Numbered from the stretch's first letter, positions 23,712 through 32,501 are shown. The stretch is DNA of 64,000 nt from Rubrobacter tropicus (GCF_011492945.1 NZ_CP045119.1:4278001-4342000); one strand, 5' to 3'. The notes: generated by a model from the letters alone, not told the origin. Numbers and translations: made by a program.

Positions 23712-24295
23712 TGGACCGTCACCGCGGCAGGTACGGCGGCTCCCCGGAGGACTTCTGGGGGGCGCTGCGGGGCGCCTGGCTCGCCCCGAGGGATTTCTTC
23801 GCCGGGCTCGACCCCGACGCCGGGTTCGTCAGGCCGACCCTCTTCGTCTCGATGGTCCTCTACCTCAACCTGGTGCTGGGGGAGGCGTTGCAGGCGGTCT
23901 GGGCAGGGGAGTTCAACGTCGGCTTCCTATACGTGCTCTTCTTCGGGCTCGTCGTCTCCCTGGTGCTCGCCCCTTTCCTCATCTCCGGCCTTGCCGTGCT
24001 CGTGCAGGTAATCCACGCCGGAGGCCCGTCCCGCCACGGCTTCCGCACCCTGTACCGCCACCTCGCCTACGCGGCCGGCATCGGAATAGTGCTCTGGGTC
24101 CCCTTCGGCCCGCTCGTGGCCATCCCCTACGGCGCCTACGTCGCAACCACGGCCGTAAGATCGGCCCTCGACGCCGACTGGCGCCGGGCGGCGGCGGCGG
24201 CCCTGATCCCGCTAGGAGCTGTGGTTCTGATCCTGCTCCTGCTAACGGGCCTGGACGAGATCCCCGACCTCCTGACGAACCCACCAGGAAGCTGA
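23711..24295 (+). CDS. Yip1 domain membrane protein
   Basis: 194 residues with five hydrophobic segments. The layout fits the Yip1 domain: an amphipathic FWGALRGAWLAPRDFFAGLDP start, then four or five helices including a G-x-P-F-G-P turn. The GTG overlaps the TAG of the DUF4097 gene (TAGTG), so the pair is probably co-translated and may act together in the membrane. The function is unknown. The TGA lies in the first bases of a palindromic repeat. Confidence 0.75.
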   Translation: MDRHRGRYGGSPEDFWGALRGAWLAPRDFFAGLDPDAGFVRPTLFVSMVLYLNLVLGEALQAVWAGEFNVGFLYVLFFGLVVSLVLAPFLISGLAVLVQVIHAGGPSRHGFRTLYRHLAYAAGIGIVLWVPFGPLVAIPYGAYVATTAVRSALDADWRRAAAAALIPLGAVVLILLLLTGLDEIPDLLTNPPGS

Positions 24296-24564
24296 CGCTT
24301 CAGCCCGCTGCGCCCTGCTTCGCAGGACTCCGCTTGTCAGCCCGGCGCTTCGCGCCTCGTCAGCCCGCTCCGGCTTCGCCTGCGCTCTCAGTTTCTTGCC
24401 GGGTGAGGCCCGACCGGGTAGCGTTATAAGTGGCGGTTCCAGCGTCGTGAAGAGCAACGTGTACAGACGACTAGCTGACAAGCTGAAAGCGAGGGCCGCA
24501 AGGCCCGAAGCGTGCCGAGAGCGGAGCCCTGCGAAGCAGGGCGCAGCGGGCTGACGAGCCGCCG
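24296..24564. repeat. Long dispersed palindromic repeat, copy 3
   Basis: Arms with CGCCCTGCTTCGCAGG and CAGCCCGCTCCGGCTTCGCC on the left, and GAGGGCCGCAAGGCCCGAAGCG and GCCCTGCGAAGCAGGGCGCAG on the right form long stems. The core has CAGTTTCTTGCC, GACCGGGTAGCG and GTACAGACGACTAGCTGAC. It lies between two convergent genes and encodes the last residues of the minus-strand hydrolase. Confidence 0.75.
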
Positions 24565-25743
24565 TCAGGCGGCGTGCTGTCTCAGCGCGAGCGCGGTGAG
24601 GAGCGCGGAGCCGCGGGGCAGTATCTTCTCGTCGAAGGCGAACTGGGGCGTGTGCAGGCCGGAGACGTCTTCTCCGACGCCGAGCCAGACGAAGGCGCCG
24701 GGGATTCTTTGCAGGAAGTATGCGAAGTCTTCTGCGCCCATAGAGGGGTTCGGCAGTTCCAGGACGGAGTCCTCGCCGAAGAGGCCTACGGCCACCTTCA
24801 GGGCGTTGGCCGACACGCCCGCGTCGTTTCTGGTGACGGGGTAGGAGAAGCGGTAGTCGAGGGTCGCGTCGCCGCGCATGCCGCGGGAGACCCCCCGGGC
24901 GAGGGCTTCTATCCTCTCCGGCATCTTTTGGCGGAGGTCTTCGTTGAGGGTTCGGACGGTGCCGCCAATCCGGGCCTTCTCGGGGATGACGTTGAAGGCG
25001 GTTCCGGCCCCGATCTCCCCCACCGTCAGCACCGCGGGCTCGACCGGGTCGACCTCGCGGGACACGACCGTCTGCAGGGCGATGACGACCTGGGCGGCGA
25101 TCACGACGGCGTCGGCGGAGAGGTGCGGCATCGCGCCGTGTCCGCCCGTGCCCTTGATCTCCATCTCGAAGGCGTCGGCGGCGGCCATGATCGGGCCCGC
25201 CTTGGTCGCCACGGTCCCGAACGGCAACCCCGGCCACAGGTGCAACGCGAAGATGGAATCGAGCCCCTCGGCCACGCCCTCCTCGACCATGACCTCTCCC
25301 CCGCCCCCGCCCTCCTCGGCGGGCTGGAAGATGAATCGGACGGTCCCATCCAGCCCGTCCCTCATGCCGCAGAGCGCGTGGGCGGCTCCTACGAGCATGC
25401 TCGTGTGACCGTCGTGGCCGCAGGCGTGCATCTTGCCCTCGATCTCGGAGGCGAAATCGAGGCCCGTTTCCTCCGTGATGGGGAGCGCGTCCATGTCGGC
25501 CCTCAGGCCGACCGTCGGCCCGTCTCCCCCGCCCTTCAGCGTCGCGACTATGCCGTTCTCGGCGACGCCGGTCTCTATATCCAGCGGCAAACCTTCGAGT
25601 GCCGCGAGCACCTTCTCCGCCGTTTTCTTCGTGTCGAAGCCGAGTTCGGGTTCGCGGTGGATGTCGCGTCGGAGGGCGGAGATCTTCTCCCCGTACTCCT
25701 CTTCTATCTCGGACTGCAGGTTTTGTAGGCTGGCAACGTCCAT
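24565..25743 (-). CDS. M20 family amidohydrolase/peptidase
   Basis: About 392 residues. The dinuclear metal site is visible as MHACGHDGHTSMLVG, EEGGGGGEVMVEEGV and MGAEDFAYFLQ. DIHREPELGFDTKKTA at the N terminus is typical of the IAA-amino acid/hippurate/N-acyl amino acid hydrolase (M20D) branch. The ATG at 25743 follows GAGAGGAGATCTC. The C-terminal residues (about QHAA) come from the adjoining repeat. The substrate is an N-acyl amino acid or similar amide. Confidence 0.92.
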   Translation of the reverse strand: MDVASLQNLQSEIEEEYGEKISALRRDIHREPELGFDTKKTAEKVLAALEGLPLDIETGVAENGIVATLKGGGDGPTVGLRADMDALPITEETGLDFASEIEGKMHACGHDGHTSMLVGAAHALCGMRDGLDGTVRFIFQPAEEGGGGGEVMVEEGVAEGLDSIFALHLWPGLPFGTVATKAGPIMAAADAFEMEIKGTGGHGAMPHLSADAVVIAAQVVIALQTVVSREVDPVEPAVLTVGEIGAGTAFNVIPEKARIGGTVRTLNEDLRQKMPERIEALARGVSRGMRGDATLDYRFSYPVTRNDAGVSANALKVAVGLFGEDSVLELPNPSMGAEDFAYFLQRIPGAFVWLGVGEDVSGLHTPQFAFDEKILPRGSALLTALALRQHAA

Positions 25744-25791
25744 GAGATCTCCTCTCCCGCTTCGGGTTCGTCCCAACTTACCACAGGGCGC

Positions 25792-26724
25792 TCAGGCCCC
25801 GGGGGACCAGACCGTCGGCACCCGGGGCAACCTTTCCGGGTCGAAACGGGAAAGAAGGTCTTCGATGCCAGGTTTCTCCCCGGGTTCGGCCAGGCCGAGC
25901 GTGCGCGCCATCCAGGCCAAGACATCTCCCGGTCCCTCGCCCGCCGCGGCCCGGTCGGCGAGCGTGACGGCGCCGTGGCGTTTGGCGAGGCGCTGGCCGT
26001 CCGGGCCGAGCACGAGGGGGACGTGGGCGTAGCGGGGAATGGGCAGGCCGAGCAGTCGGCAGAGCAGGATCTGGCGCGGCGTCGAATCCACCAGGTCCGC
26101 GCCCCTGACCACTTCTCCGATACCCTGATCCGCATCGTCCACGATCACGGCGAGCTGGTAGGCGGGCGCCCCGTCGTTGCGACGCACCACGAAGTCGTCC
26201 GTCTGTGCTTCCTGGTGCCCGAGAACTCGGTCCCGGAACTCGATACGGTTGCCCTCGGCCCGCACCCGCAGGGCGGGCGGTCGTCCGGCGACCTCCTTTT
26301 CGACGCGTTCGGCCCGTGTCAGTTCGCGGCAGGTGCCAGGGTAGCGGTCGGCGTTGGAGATGCCGTGCGGGGCCGACGCTGCGGCCCGGATCTCCTTCCG
26401 CGTGCAGTAGCACGGATAGAGCAGGCCTTCGGCATCGAGCCACGCGATGGCATCCTCATACAGCCCCATCCTTTCGGACTGCCGCACAATAGGCCCATCC
26501 CAATCCAGTCCCATGGCCCGCAGGTCGTCGAGCTGGGCCTCTTCTATACCGGGCCGTACCCGCGAGTGGTCGATGTCTTCGACGCGTACCAGGAAGCGTG
26601 CCCCGGCAAAGCGGGCAAAGAGCCAGGCGAGCAGGGCGGTCCTGAGGTTGCCGACGTGGAGCGGTCCCGTCGGGCTCGGGGCGAAGCGCCCAGCTGCATC
26701 GTGCTCTCTGTTTCGGTCGCGCAA
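25792..26724 (-). CDS. gluQ: Glutamyl-Q tRNA(Asp) synthetase
   Basis: 310 residues, much shorter than GluRS because the anticodon-binding domain is missing. GRFAPSPTGPLHVGNLRTA contains the HIGH-like motif (HVGN), RLAKRHGA is the KMSK-like motif, and CYCTRKEI with YPGTC supplies the zinc ligands. It activates glutamate and attaches it to the queuosine base at position 34 of tRNA-Asp. QueG, the last queuosine synthesis enzyme, is encoded at 59662. Confidence 0.93.
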   Translation of the reverse strand: MRDRNREHDAAGRFAPSPTGPLHVGNLRTALLAWLFARFAGARFLVRVEDIDHSRVRPGIEEAQLDDLRAMGLDWDGPIVRQSERMGLYEDAIAWLDAEGLLYPCYCTRKEIRAAASAPHGISNADRYPGTCRELTRAERVEKEVAGRPPALRVRAEGNRIEFRDRVLGHQEAQTDDFVVRRNDGAPAYQLAVIVDDADQGIGEVVRGADLVDSTPRQILLCRLLGLPIPRYAHVPLVLGPDGQRLAKRHGAVTLADRAAAGEGPGDVLAWMARTLGLAEPGEKPGIEDLLSRFDPERLPRVPTVWSPGA

Positions 26725-26755
26725 AGCGGACCAGAGTCTAGCAAGGCGACGAGAA

Positions 26756-27670
26756 TCAGTAGGCCCTACGCCGGAACAGCCAGAGCGCCAGCAGGAGCGC
26801 CGCCGTCGCGGTAACCACGCACACTACGAGGCTGCGAGCGGCCATCATCTCGCCGGAGTAAGGCTGCAGGCCGATCCAGTAATCGTAGAGCCGGAAGTGG
26901 TCGAAGGACCGGTACCAGGGAGGGAACTTCATCGGGCCCATCGTGTACAGGCGGTCGCCCCAGACGATCCACTCCACGAGCGCCCTGAGAAGGTCAGGGC
27001 CGGCCAGGATCACGAACACGGACGCCACGGTCGCCAGGAGGGTCCGCAAGATGTCGCGGAAGATCACGGACATGATCAGCGCCACCCCGAGGACAAACAG
27101 CGACCCCAGGTACGTCAGACCCGTCGAAAGCAGGATCTTCGACACCTGCACGGCTTCTGGCGGATACCCGCGTGCGAAAGCGGTGAGAATGATGCTCCCG
27201 CCGCCGATCGCGGCGATGACGAACAGGCAGGTCGCGCACACGGCGTACTTCGTCAGCAACATCCGAGTGCGGCCGACCGGTTTGGAGAGGAGCAGAAAGA
27301 TCGAACCCCTGCCCACCTCGCCGGCGACCAGCCCTATACCGAACAGGCCGGCCAGCGGCACGATGACCGCGACGTTACGGAAATGGGTGAGATCCCGCAA
27401 CTGCCACCGGGCTATCTGTTCGACGTACGCGGGATCCTGCATGTTCCGTATCTCGTTGCGCTCGCTGGTCACGAACCGTCTCTGCTCCTGCTCGTCCACC
27501 GGACCCAAGATCTTCTCCGGTGACCGCAGATCTCTCTGCATCATGTCGATCTGGGATTGAACGCCCTCCTTTATTGCCTCGTAGGAACTTACGGTCGGTA
27601 TGAGGATCAGAAACGCGACCACGCCGATCAGGAACTTCCACCGCGCGTCCCGCCACTCTTTAGCGATCAC
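26756..27670 (-). CDS. ABC exporter permease (ABC-2 type, YtrC/D-like)
   Basis: 304 residues with about six helices (LIGVVAFLILIPTV, NVAVIVPLAGLFGIGLVAG, TYLGSLFVLGVALIMSVIF and others). The large extracytoplasmic segment after helix 1 and the EVGRGSIFLLLSKPVGRTRMLLTKY coupling segment fit the ABC-2 family. It overlaps the ATPase gene by 11 nt. It forms an operon with the ATPase and the YtrA-type GntR repressor. The substrate is unknown. Confidence 0.85.
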   Translation of the reverse strand: MIAKEWRDARWKFLIGVVAFLILIPTVSSYEAIKEGVQSQIDMMQRDLRSPEKILGPVDEQEQRRFVTSERNEIRNMQDPAYVEQIARWQLRDLTHFRNVAVIVPLAGLFGIGLVAGEVGRGSIFLLLSKPVGRTRMLLTKYAVCATCLFVIAAIGGGSIILTAFARGYPPEAVQVSKILLSTGLTYLGSLFVLGVALIMSVIFRDILRTLLATVASVFVILAGPDLLRALVEWIVWGDRLYTMGPMKFPPWYRSFDHFRLYDYWIGLQPYSGEMMAARSLVVCVVTATAALLLALWLFRRRAY

Positions 27671-28595
27671 CCTCGTCCTCCACGTACGCGACGAAGATGT
27701 CTTCGAGGGTCATTCCGGTCGAATCGACGTCGATGACGGAGTGGGGACGGTCCCGCAAACCCCGCTCGACGGCCTCGACGTCACCCCGTCCCTCGCGCTC
27801 GACCTCCTTGACGTCGGGCAGGGTCTGGAGGCTTCGCACTTCTTCTTCGGGGGGCGTGTCGGCGTAGACGACGCGGAAGACGCGGTGCGTCTCGCGCATA
27901 TCGTCGAGGTCGCCGCTAGCGAGCAGCTTGCCGCCCTTGATGATGCCGACGGTGTCCGCGACGGCCTCTATGTCGGAGAGGAGGTGGGTGGAGAAGAAGA
28001 CGGTCCGGCCTTCTGCGGCCACGTCGCCGACGAGGACCTTTAGGAAGGCGCGGCGGGCCACGGGGTCGAGGCCCGAGGTCGGCTCGTCGAGTATTAGTAG
28101 ATCCGGGCTGCCGCCCAGCGCGAGGCAGAGCTGGAGCTGGGCCTTCTGGCCTTTGGAGAGCTTTCGTATCCTGGCGTCCGCGGGGAGGCCGAAGACGCCG
28201 ATGTAACGGTCTACGAGGTCCTGGTCCCAGGACCGGCTGAGGTCTCGGCAGAGGGCGCAGATTCTTGACACCGTCATCCCCTCGTAGAGGCTGTTGACCT
28301 CGCTGGCGAACCCCACCCGCGCCCTGACCTCCAGGCTCTCCTCGACCACGTCGTGGCCGAGCACCTTCGCGCTCCCGCCGTTCGGCTTTCGGAAACCCAT
28401 CAACGTCTTTATGGTGCTCGTCTTGCCCGCGCCGTTCGGCCCCAGGAAGCCGTACACGGAACCCCGCGGCACCGTCATGCTCAACCCGTCCACGGCCCGC
28501 TTGCGCCCGTAGTTCACGACGAGATCTTCTACCTCTATGGCCGCGCCCTCCTCCGGCACCGATGCCACCTCCCCCGCCCGCACGTCCGCCATCAC
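27660..28595 (-). CDS. ABC exporter ATP-binding protein
   Basis: 311 residues. Walker A GPNGAGKTST (about residue 53), Q-loop, signature LSKGQKAQLQL, Walker B LLILDEPTSGLDP and switch His in FSTHLLSDIEA are complete. The C-terminal regulatory extension (about residues 225-311) is typical of ABC-2 exporters. It overlaps the GntR gene by 4 nt and the permease by 11 nt, so all three should be co-translated. Confidence 0.92.
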   Translation of the reverse strand: MMADVRAGEVASVPEEGAAIEVEDLVVNYGRKRAVDGLSMTVPRGSVYGFLGPNGAGKTSTIKTLMGFRKPNGGSAKVLGHDVVEESLEVRARVGFASEVNSLYEGMTVSRICALCRDLSRSWDQDLVDRYIGVFGLPADARIRKLSKGQKAQLQLCLALGGSPDLLILDEPTSGLDPVARRAFLKVLVGDVAAEGRTVFFSTHLLSDIEAVADTVGIIKGGKLLASGDLDDMRETHRVFRVVYADTPPEEEVRSLQTLPDVKEVEREGRGDVEAVERGLRDRPHSVIDVDSTGMTLEDIFVAYVEDEGDR

Positions 28596-28996
28596 CGTTC
28601 CTCCCCTTTCTCCCTCGGAATGCGCTCGAACTCGGAATCAAGGCCTTCCCACAAATCGTCCTCGGTGATGCCTAAAGCCGCCGCGTCGCGCACCAGCACC
28701 CGCAAACGCTCGAAGATCGCCTCGCGTTGGCGACCCCGCGCCACCTCAGCCACACCCTCAGCCACGACCGTCCCAACTCCCGGCCTGCTCTCGACGAGCC
28801 CCTCCCTCTGGAGCTCGTTGTAGGCCTTGACTATGGTGTTGGGCGCGATCGCCAACTCCTCCGCCAGCCCCCGCACCGTCGGCAACTTCTCGCCGGGACC
28901 CAAACCACCCACCTCGACCGCGTGACGCACCTGGGCCGCGAGCTGGACGTAGATCGGAACCCCACTCCGCGGGTCTATGTCGATCCAGACCGCCAC
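28592..28996 (-). CDS. GntR family regulator (YtrA subfamily)
   Basis: About 134 residues. An N-terminal winged helix (GVPIYVQLAAQVRHAVEVGGLGPGEKLPTVRGLAEELAIAPNTIVKAYNELQREGLVESRPGVGTVV pattern) is followed by a short helical tail of about 50 residues, the hallmark of YtrA-type regulators that repress ABC-2 transporters. The GTG at 28996 has GGAGG with 8-nt spacing; an in-frame TTG at 29011 overlaps that site. It is first in the operon. An inverted repeat GTGTCA/TGACAC lies upstream. Confidence 0.88.
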   Translation of the reverse strand: MAVWIDIDPRSGVPIYVQLAAQVRHAVEVGGLGPGEKLPTVRGLAEELAIAPNTIVKAYNELQREGLVESRPGVGTVVAEGVAEVARGRQREAIFERLRVLVRDAAALGITEDDLWEGLDSEFERIPREKGEER

Positions 28997-29015
28997 CCCA
29001 ATCACCTCCAATCCC

Positions 29016-29041
29016 GTGTCAATGTCTTATATTTATGACAC
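29016..29041. promoter_or_regulatory. Operator-like inverted repeat GTGTCA-14-TGACAC
   Basis: Perfect 6-bp arms around an AT-rich 14-nt centre (with TATATTTA), 20-45 nt upstream of the GntR start. The AT-rich centre probably contains the -10 region. It is a plausible binding site for the YtrA-type regulator. Confidence 0.55.
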
Positions 29042-29255
29042 AACAATACACAAGTGTGCTACGCGGGTCAAGGGCCAAAAACCGGGCTATTGCCCCCGCC
29101 ATACGTATCCGTCACGCGAATTGCAGAAAGGGGCCCGCGGCCACGGCCCGACCGGATCGCATCGCTAGCGCTGCTCACTAGAGGGAAGCTCCGTTCTGGT
29201 GTTTGGGAACGTCGAGGCCGCCGGGCAACGGGGTCGTAGTTCCGGGCCGTGCCCG
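29042..29255. other. 214-nt intergenic region
   Basis: It lies upstream of the GntR operon and downstream of the adenylyltransferase gene. Beyond the operator and a GC-rich stretch I see no gene or clear structure. Confidence 0.4.
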
Positions 29256-30158
29256 CTAGAGGTCGGGCGAGGCCGCCACGTGGGGGCGTATAGCTTCTTC
29301 GATACGGGTCGGGTGGTCGAGGCCGAAGCCGGCGGCGACCCGCCGGGAGAGTTTGGAGAACAGGCTCAAGGTCGCCTGGAAAGCGACGAAGGCGTCCCCG
29401 GCGTCGAACCGGCCGTAGCAGCGGTGCAGCCTGTCCCACACGTCCGGTGCCGCCCACTCGCGCATGTGGATCCCGATGTGCCAGACGTCGGCCTCGGGGC
29501 CGAGGCGTGCGAGCGCGTCCCACTCGATGAGCCGCAGCAGCATCCGCTTCATGGTCCCGTCGCGCACCTTGACGACCCACAGCTCGCCCCGCGCGAGGTA
29601 GGGGGGAATGTGGGCGGCCTCGAACCAGAACTCAGAGCACACCGCCAGCAGTTCGGCGTCCGTGGGCGGTCGTAGGCGCGGGCCCCGGCCCGACGGGTCG
29701 GGCAGCCGCGAGGCGAGTCCGGAGGGGTCGGCGAGGACGACGTAGCCCCGCTCGTACAGGGCGTCGAGGCCTCCTTTCGCGAGGTCGGCCAGGACTTCCA
29801 TCGGCCGGATCTGGATGTCGGCCTTCAGCCCCCCGGCGAAGAATACAGAATATGTGATCCGGCGGTCGACGTCTTCCCCGCCGCCTTCGGACCAACGCAT
29901 GTGGACCCACACGGGAGAGATCTCTTCGAGCCAAGCGGAAGAGGAGCCGTAGCGCTCGGGCTCGGCGACGAAGACCTCCACGTCGTAGTCCGACGCCGCG
30001 TCGACCGGCCCCCGCGCTCGGGCGCGCGAACCGGTCAGGATCACCGCCCCAAGCCCGTCCTGGCGCCGCGCCCAGTCGAGCACCTGGCGCAAGAAGGGGT
30101 CCCGGGAAAGGTCGCCGGCCGGCCCTACCCGCCCCCGGTGGCGTTCCGATTCTTCCAT
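29256..30158 (-). CDS. Aminoglycoside 6-adenylyltransferase-like nucleotidyltransferase
   Basis: 300 residues. The nucleotidyltransferase motif is LTGSRARARG followed by SDYDVEVFV (G-S-x9-D-x-D), with a second carboxylate in KADIQIRP. The C-terminal helical part (WVVKVRDGTMKRMLLRLIEWDALARLG) matches AadK/AadE streptomycin adenylyltransferases. The ATG at 30158 follows GGGAGGAG. A longer reading of the frame runs back through the repeat at 30413 and is rejected. It could confer streptomycin resistance or be a housekeeping homologue. Confidence 0.86.
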   Translation of the reverse strand: MEESERHRGRVGPAGDLSRDPFLRQVLDWARRQDGLGAVILTGSRARARGPVDAASDYDVEVFVAEPERYGSSSAWLEEISPVWVHMRWSEGGGEDVDRRITYSVFFAGGLKADIQIRPMEVLADLAKGGLDALYERGYVVLADPSGLASRLPDPSGRGPRLRPPTDAELLAVCSEFWFEAAHIPPYLARGELWVVKVRDGTMKRMLLRLIEWDALARLGPEADVWHIGIHMREWAAPDVWDRLHRCYGRFDAGDAFVAFQATLSLFSKLSRRVAAGFGLDHPTRIEEAIRPHVAASPDL

Positions 30159-30412
30159 CCCGTTACTCCTCCCGAGAGCCCTACACGGCGCGTCGTGGAA
30201 GAGGAACGATGCCACGTCCGGGGGTCGGGGGCCACCTCCGGGCGACGAAGAAGGCCGGTTCGCCCGATTCCTGCCAACGGCTTGACGGATACGTGCAGCG
30301 CCGGCCGCGGCCAGGTTTGCAGAGGATTCGGGTCGGTTTAGGAATACTAGGGGCAGTTGATGAACGCGTACCGGCTCCGCGACGAGGGATGCGTTTGCCG
30401 GAGGTCTTGGTT
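30159..30412. other. 254-nt intergenic region upstream of the adenylyltransferase gene
   Basis: It should contain the promoter of the minus-strand adenylyltransferase gene, but no convincing -35/-10 pair is seen. No credible gene. Confidence 0.4.
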
Positions 30413-30583
30413 CTAAAGCGGATTGCAGTGGCATTGAGCCGCCGCGATCCGCGCGGTCAGCGATCGGCCCGCTGCGGCTTCGCCCCCGCTTTCGGCGGTC
30501 AGCTTTTTTGCTCTTTCTGAAAGCTGACCGCTGAAAGCTGATAGCCCCGCAAAGAGGTTGGGCCTCTTTGCAAACCGCTTTAG
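30413..30583. repeat. 171-bp element with 15-bp terminal inverted repeats
   Basis: CTAAAGCGGATTGCA and TGCAAACCGCTTTAG match as inverted repeats at 14 of 15 positions. The interior shares AAGCTGACCGCTGAAAGCTG and CTTCGCC words with the element at 11256, with which it is nearly colinear. It is MITE-like; no transposase is present in the window. Confidence 0.8.
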
Positions 30584-30587
30584 AAAG

Positions 30588-30613
30588 GGGTGGCCGTGGG
30601 GGCACGGCCACCC
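30588..30613 (-). terminator. Terminator-like hairpin after the haloperoxidase gene
   Basis: An 11-bp perfect stem GGGTGGCCGTG with a GGGG loop (+ strand). On the minus strand it follows the stop codon at 30623 by about 10 nt and is followed by CCTTTCT, a weak T tract. Confidence 0.6.
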
Positions 30614-30622
30614 GGTAGCGCG

Positions 30623-31456
30623 TCAGCCCAGGAAGTCGAGCAAGGCGCGGTTGAACTGGTCGGCGTGGGTGGCGTTGAGGCCGTGGGGTCCGCCTTCGAT
30701 CAGGACCAGCGAGCTGCCCTCGATCATCTCGTGGGAGCGCCTGCCGCTGATCTCGAACGGAACGATGGCGTCGGAGTCGCCGTGGATGATGAGCGTCGGA
30801 ACGTCGATCCCGGCGACGTCGTCCCGGAAGTCGGTGCGCCCGAAGGCAGTTATGCAGTCGAGCGTCCCCTTGGGCGAGGCGAAAGCCGCGATGTCCCGGT
30901 TGTAGATCCTGAACGGCTCACCGACCAGATCGTTCCGGTCGCCCGCCGCGAAGAAGCCCGTGGTGAACTGGTCGAGGAACGCTATGCGGTCGCCCTTCAC
31001 ACCGTCCTGGAACTGCTGGATGGTGGCCTCGTCCAGCCCGCCCTCGGGGTTGTCGTCGCTCTTGTACAGGTACGGCGGCACGGCGGCGGCCAACACGGCC
31101 TTCGACACGCGCCCGGTCCCGTACCGGCTTATGTAACGGACGACCTCGCCGCCGCCCATCGAGAACCCGACCAGCGTAACGTCGCTGAGATCCAGGAACG
31201 TGAGCAGCCCGTCGAGGTCCGCGGCGAACGTGTCGTAATCGTAACCCTCCCAGGGCTGGGAAGACTTGCCGAAACCGCGGCGGTCGTAGGTGATGACGCG
31301 GTGGCCGGCCTCGACAAGCGCCGGCACCTGGCTCTCCCAGGACCGGCCGCTCAAAGGCCAGCCGTGGATCAGGACGACCGGGCTACCCGAACCGTGGTCC
31401 TCGTAGTACAGCTCGACCGGCGCGCTGTTCTCGTTTCCAACCTGCACATACGCCAA
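30623..31456 (-). CDS. Alpha/beta hydrolase, cofactor-free haloperoxidase type
   Basis: 277 residues. Nucleophile Ser99 in GFSMGGGE, Asp in IHGDSDAIVP and His in GGPHGLN form the triad. VLIHGWPLSGRSWE is the oxyanion region and the YDRRGFGKSSQP signature is typical of bacterial non-heme chloroperoxidases (perhydrolase/esterase activity). Start ATG at 31456, with GAGGAGGC-type purines (CTTTGTTTTGGCGT context) less clear. It is monocistronic with its own terminator. Confidence 0.88.
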   Translation of the reverse strand: MAYVQVGNENSAPVELYYEDHGSGSPVVLIHGWPLSGRSWESQVPALVEAGHRVITYDRRGFGKSSQPWEGYDYDTFAADLDGLLTFLDLSDVTLVGFSMGGGEVVRYISRYGTGRVSKAVLAAAVPPYLYKSDDNPEGGLDEATIQQFQDGVKGDRIAFLDQFTTGFFAAGDRNDLVGEPFRIYNRDIAAFASPKGTLDCITAFGRTDFRDDVAGIDVPTLIIHGDSDAIVPFEISGRRSHEMIEGSSLVLIEGGPHGLNATHADQFNRALLDFLG

Positions 31457-31562
31457 AACAAAGCCTCCTCACCCTAGACGTTCCCGTGAACGTTGCAGAA
31501 TATATACTCCACTTCGTATGAAAACTGTGGGTTCTGCGATAGAAGCCAACTACCGGGTAATG

Positions 31563-32372
31563 CTAAGGGACCCAGACACGCGTGGGGGCGTCCTTCGGGA
31601 TGGATGTCAGGACCACGTGCCTGGTGCCCAAACGCCAGAGCTCGCGGGAGACTACCGAGGCGTCGGCCATGGTGCGGCCGGGTTCGACGCCGGTGATGAG
31701 GGCTGCGGTCCGGGCGCCTGGAAGGACTTTCGCGAGGGAGCCTTCTACGAGGGCTTGGGCGAAAGCGCGGGCCGTGATGCTCTGTCCGTGGCCCACGCCG
31801 GTGAGCTCGGAGAAGAGGGCGGGACGGTGGACGTGCTCTTCGTCCACCGGGGAGCCGAGGGCGTCGACATTGCCCACGGCGACCACGAGTGTCGAGGCGT
31901 CGGGGAGGGCCGGTTCGTGGTCGGCGGTTCCCTTGATCGGGCGCTGGCGCGACCCATCGGCCTCGACGAGAAGGACGTCGGCGAGCGTGGCGAAATCCGA
32001 GACGAGGTCGGGCGGGACGCCGCCGACCCTGCCCTTGGAGAGCATGGCGCTGCCGGCAGCCACGCGGGCGTTGCCTTCGGAGAAGGAGATCTTTATCTTC
32101 CCGCGCAACTCCTCCGGGTCTTCCGAAGTAACGAGGGGCCCTATCCCTCGCGCTTCGTCGAGGGACATCTTGGTGGTCGGGACCACGAGGACCGTCAGGC
32201 CCGCCTCGGCGAGCTCCGAGGCCACCTGCAGGATCGACCCGGACTTGCCGCCGGCCCCCGCGAAGGCGACGACGTCCCCTGCGGAGATGCCAAGTGCCGC
32301 GTGCAGCTTCAAAAAAGACTCCAACCCCCGCTGATCGCGGGCTCCCCTTGTACGAGTACATCCATGGTACAT
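31563..32372 (-). CDS. yqeC: YqeC family selenium-cofactor protein
   Basis: About 269 residues. A P-loop-like start (VVAFAGAGGKSGSILQVASELA), VLVVPTTKM, VLLVEADGSRQRPIKG and ALITGVEPG are the family landmarks. YqeC proteins are found with selenium-dependent molybdenum hydroxylase maturation genes. Here it stands alone, without yqeB, selD or hydroxylase genes in view. In GAGGKSG the usual Thr/Ser after GKS is Gly, worth noting for nucleotide binding. The start is uncertain: TTG/ATG at 32375/32372 or a TTG about 45 nt downstream after AGCGGGGG. Confidence 0.8.
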   Translation of the reverse strand: MYHGCTRTRGARDQRGLESFLKLHAALGISAGDVVAFAGAGGKSGSILQVASELAEAGLTVLVVPTTKMSLDEARGIGPLVTSEDPEELRGKIKISFSEGNARVAAGSAMLSKGRVGGVPPDLVSDFATLADVLLVEADGSRQRPIKGTADHEPALPDASTLVVAVGNVDALGSPVDEEHVHRPALFSELTGVGHGQSITARAFAQALVEGSLAKVLPGARTAALITGVEPGRTMADASVVSRELWRLGTRHVVLTSIPKDAPTRVWVP

Positions 32373-32501
32373 CAAATTAGGGGTTCGGCGCTTTATGTCA
32401 TATTGGCTACTATAGATTTGGTGTAGGATGGGGCTGGCTGTATCCGCGAAGGGGGCGGGGATTACCGGCGGGGAGGCCGGGGTAACAAAGGCGGGAGCCC
32501 C

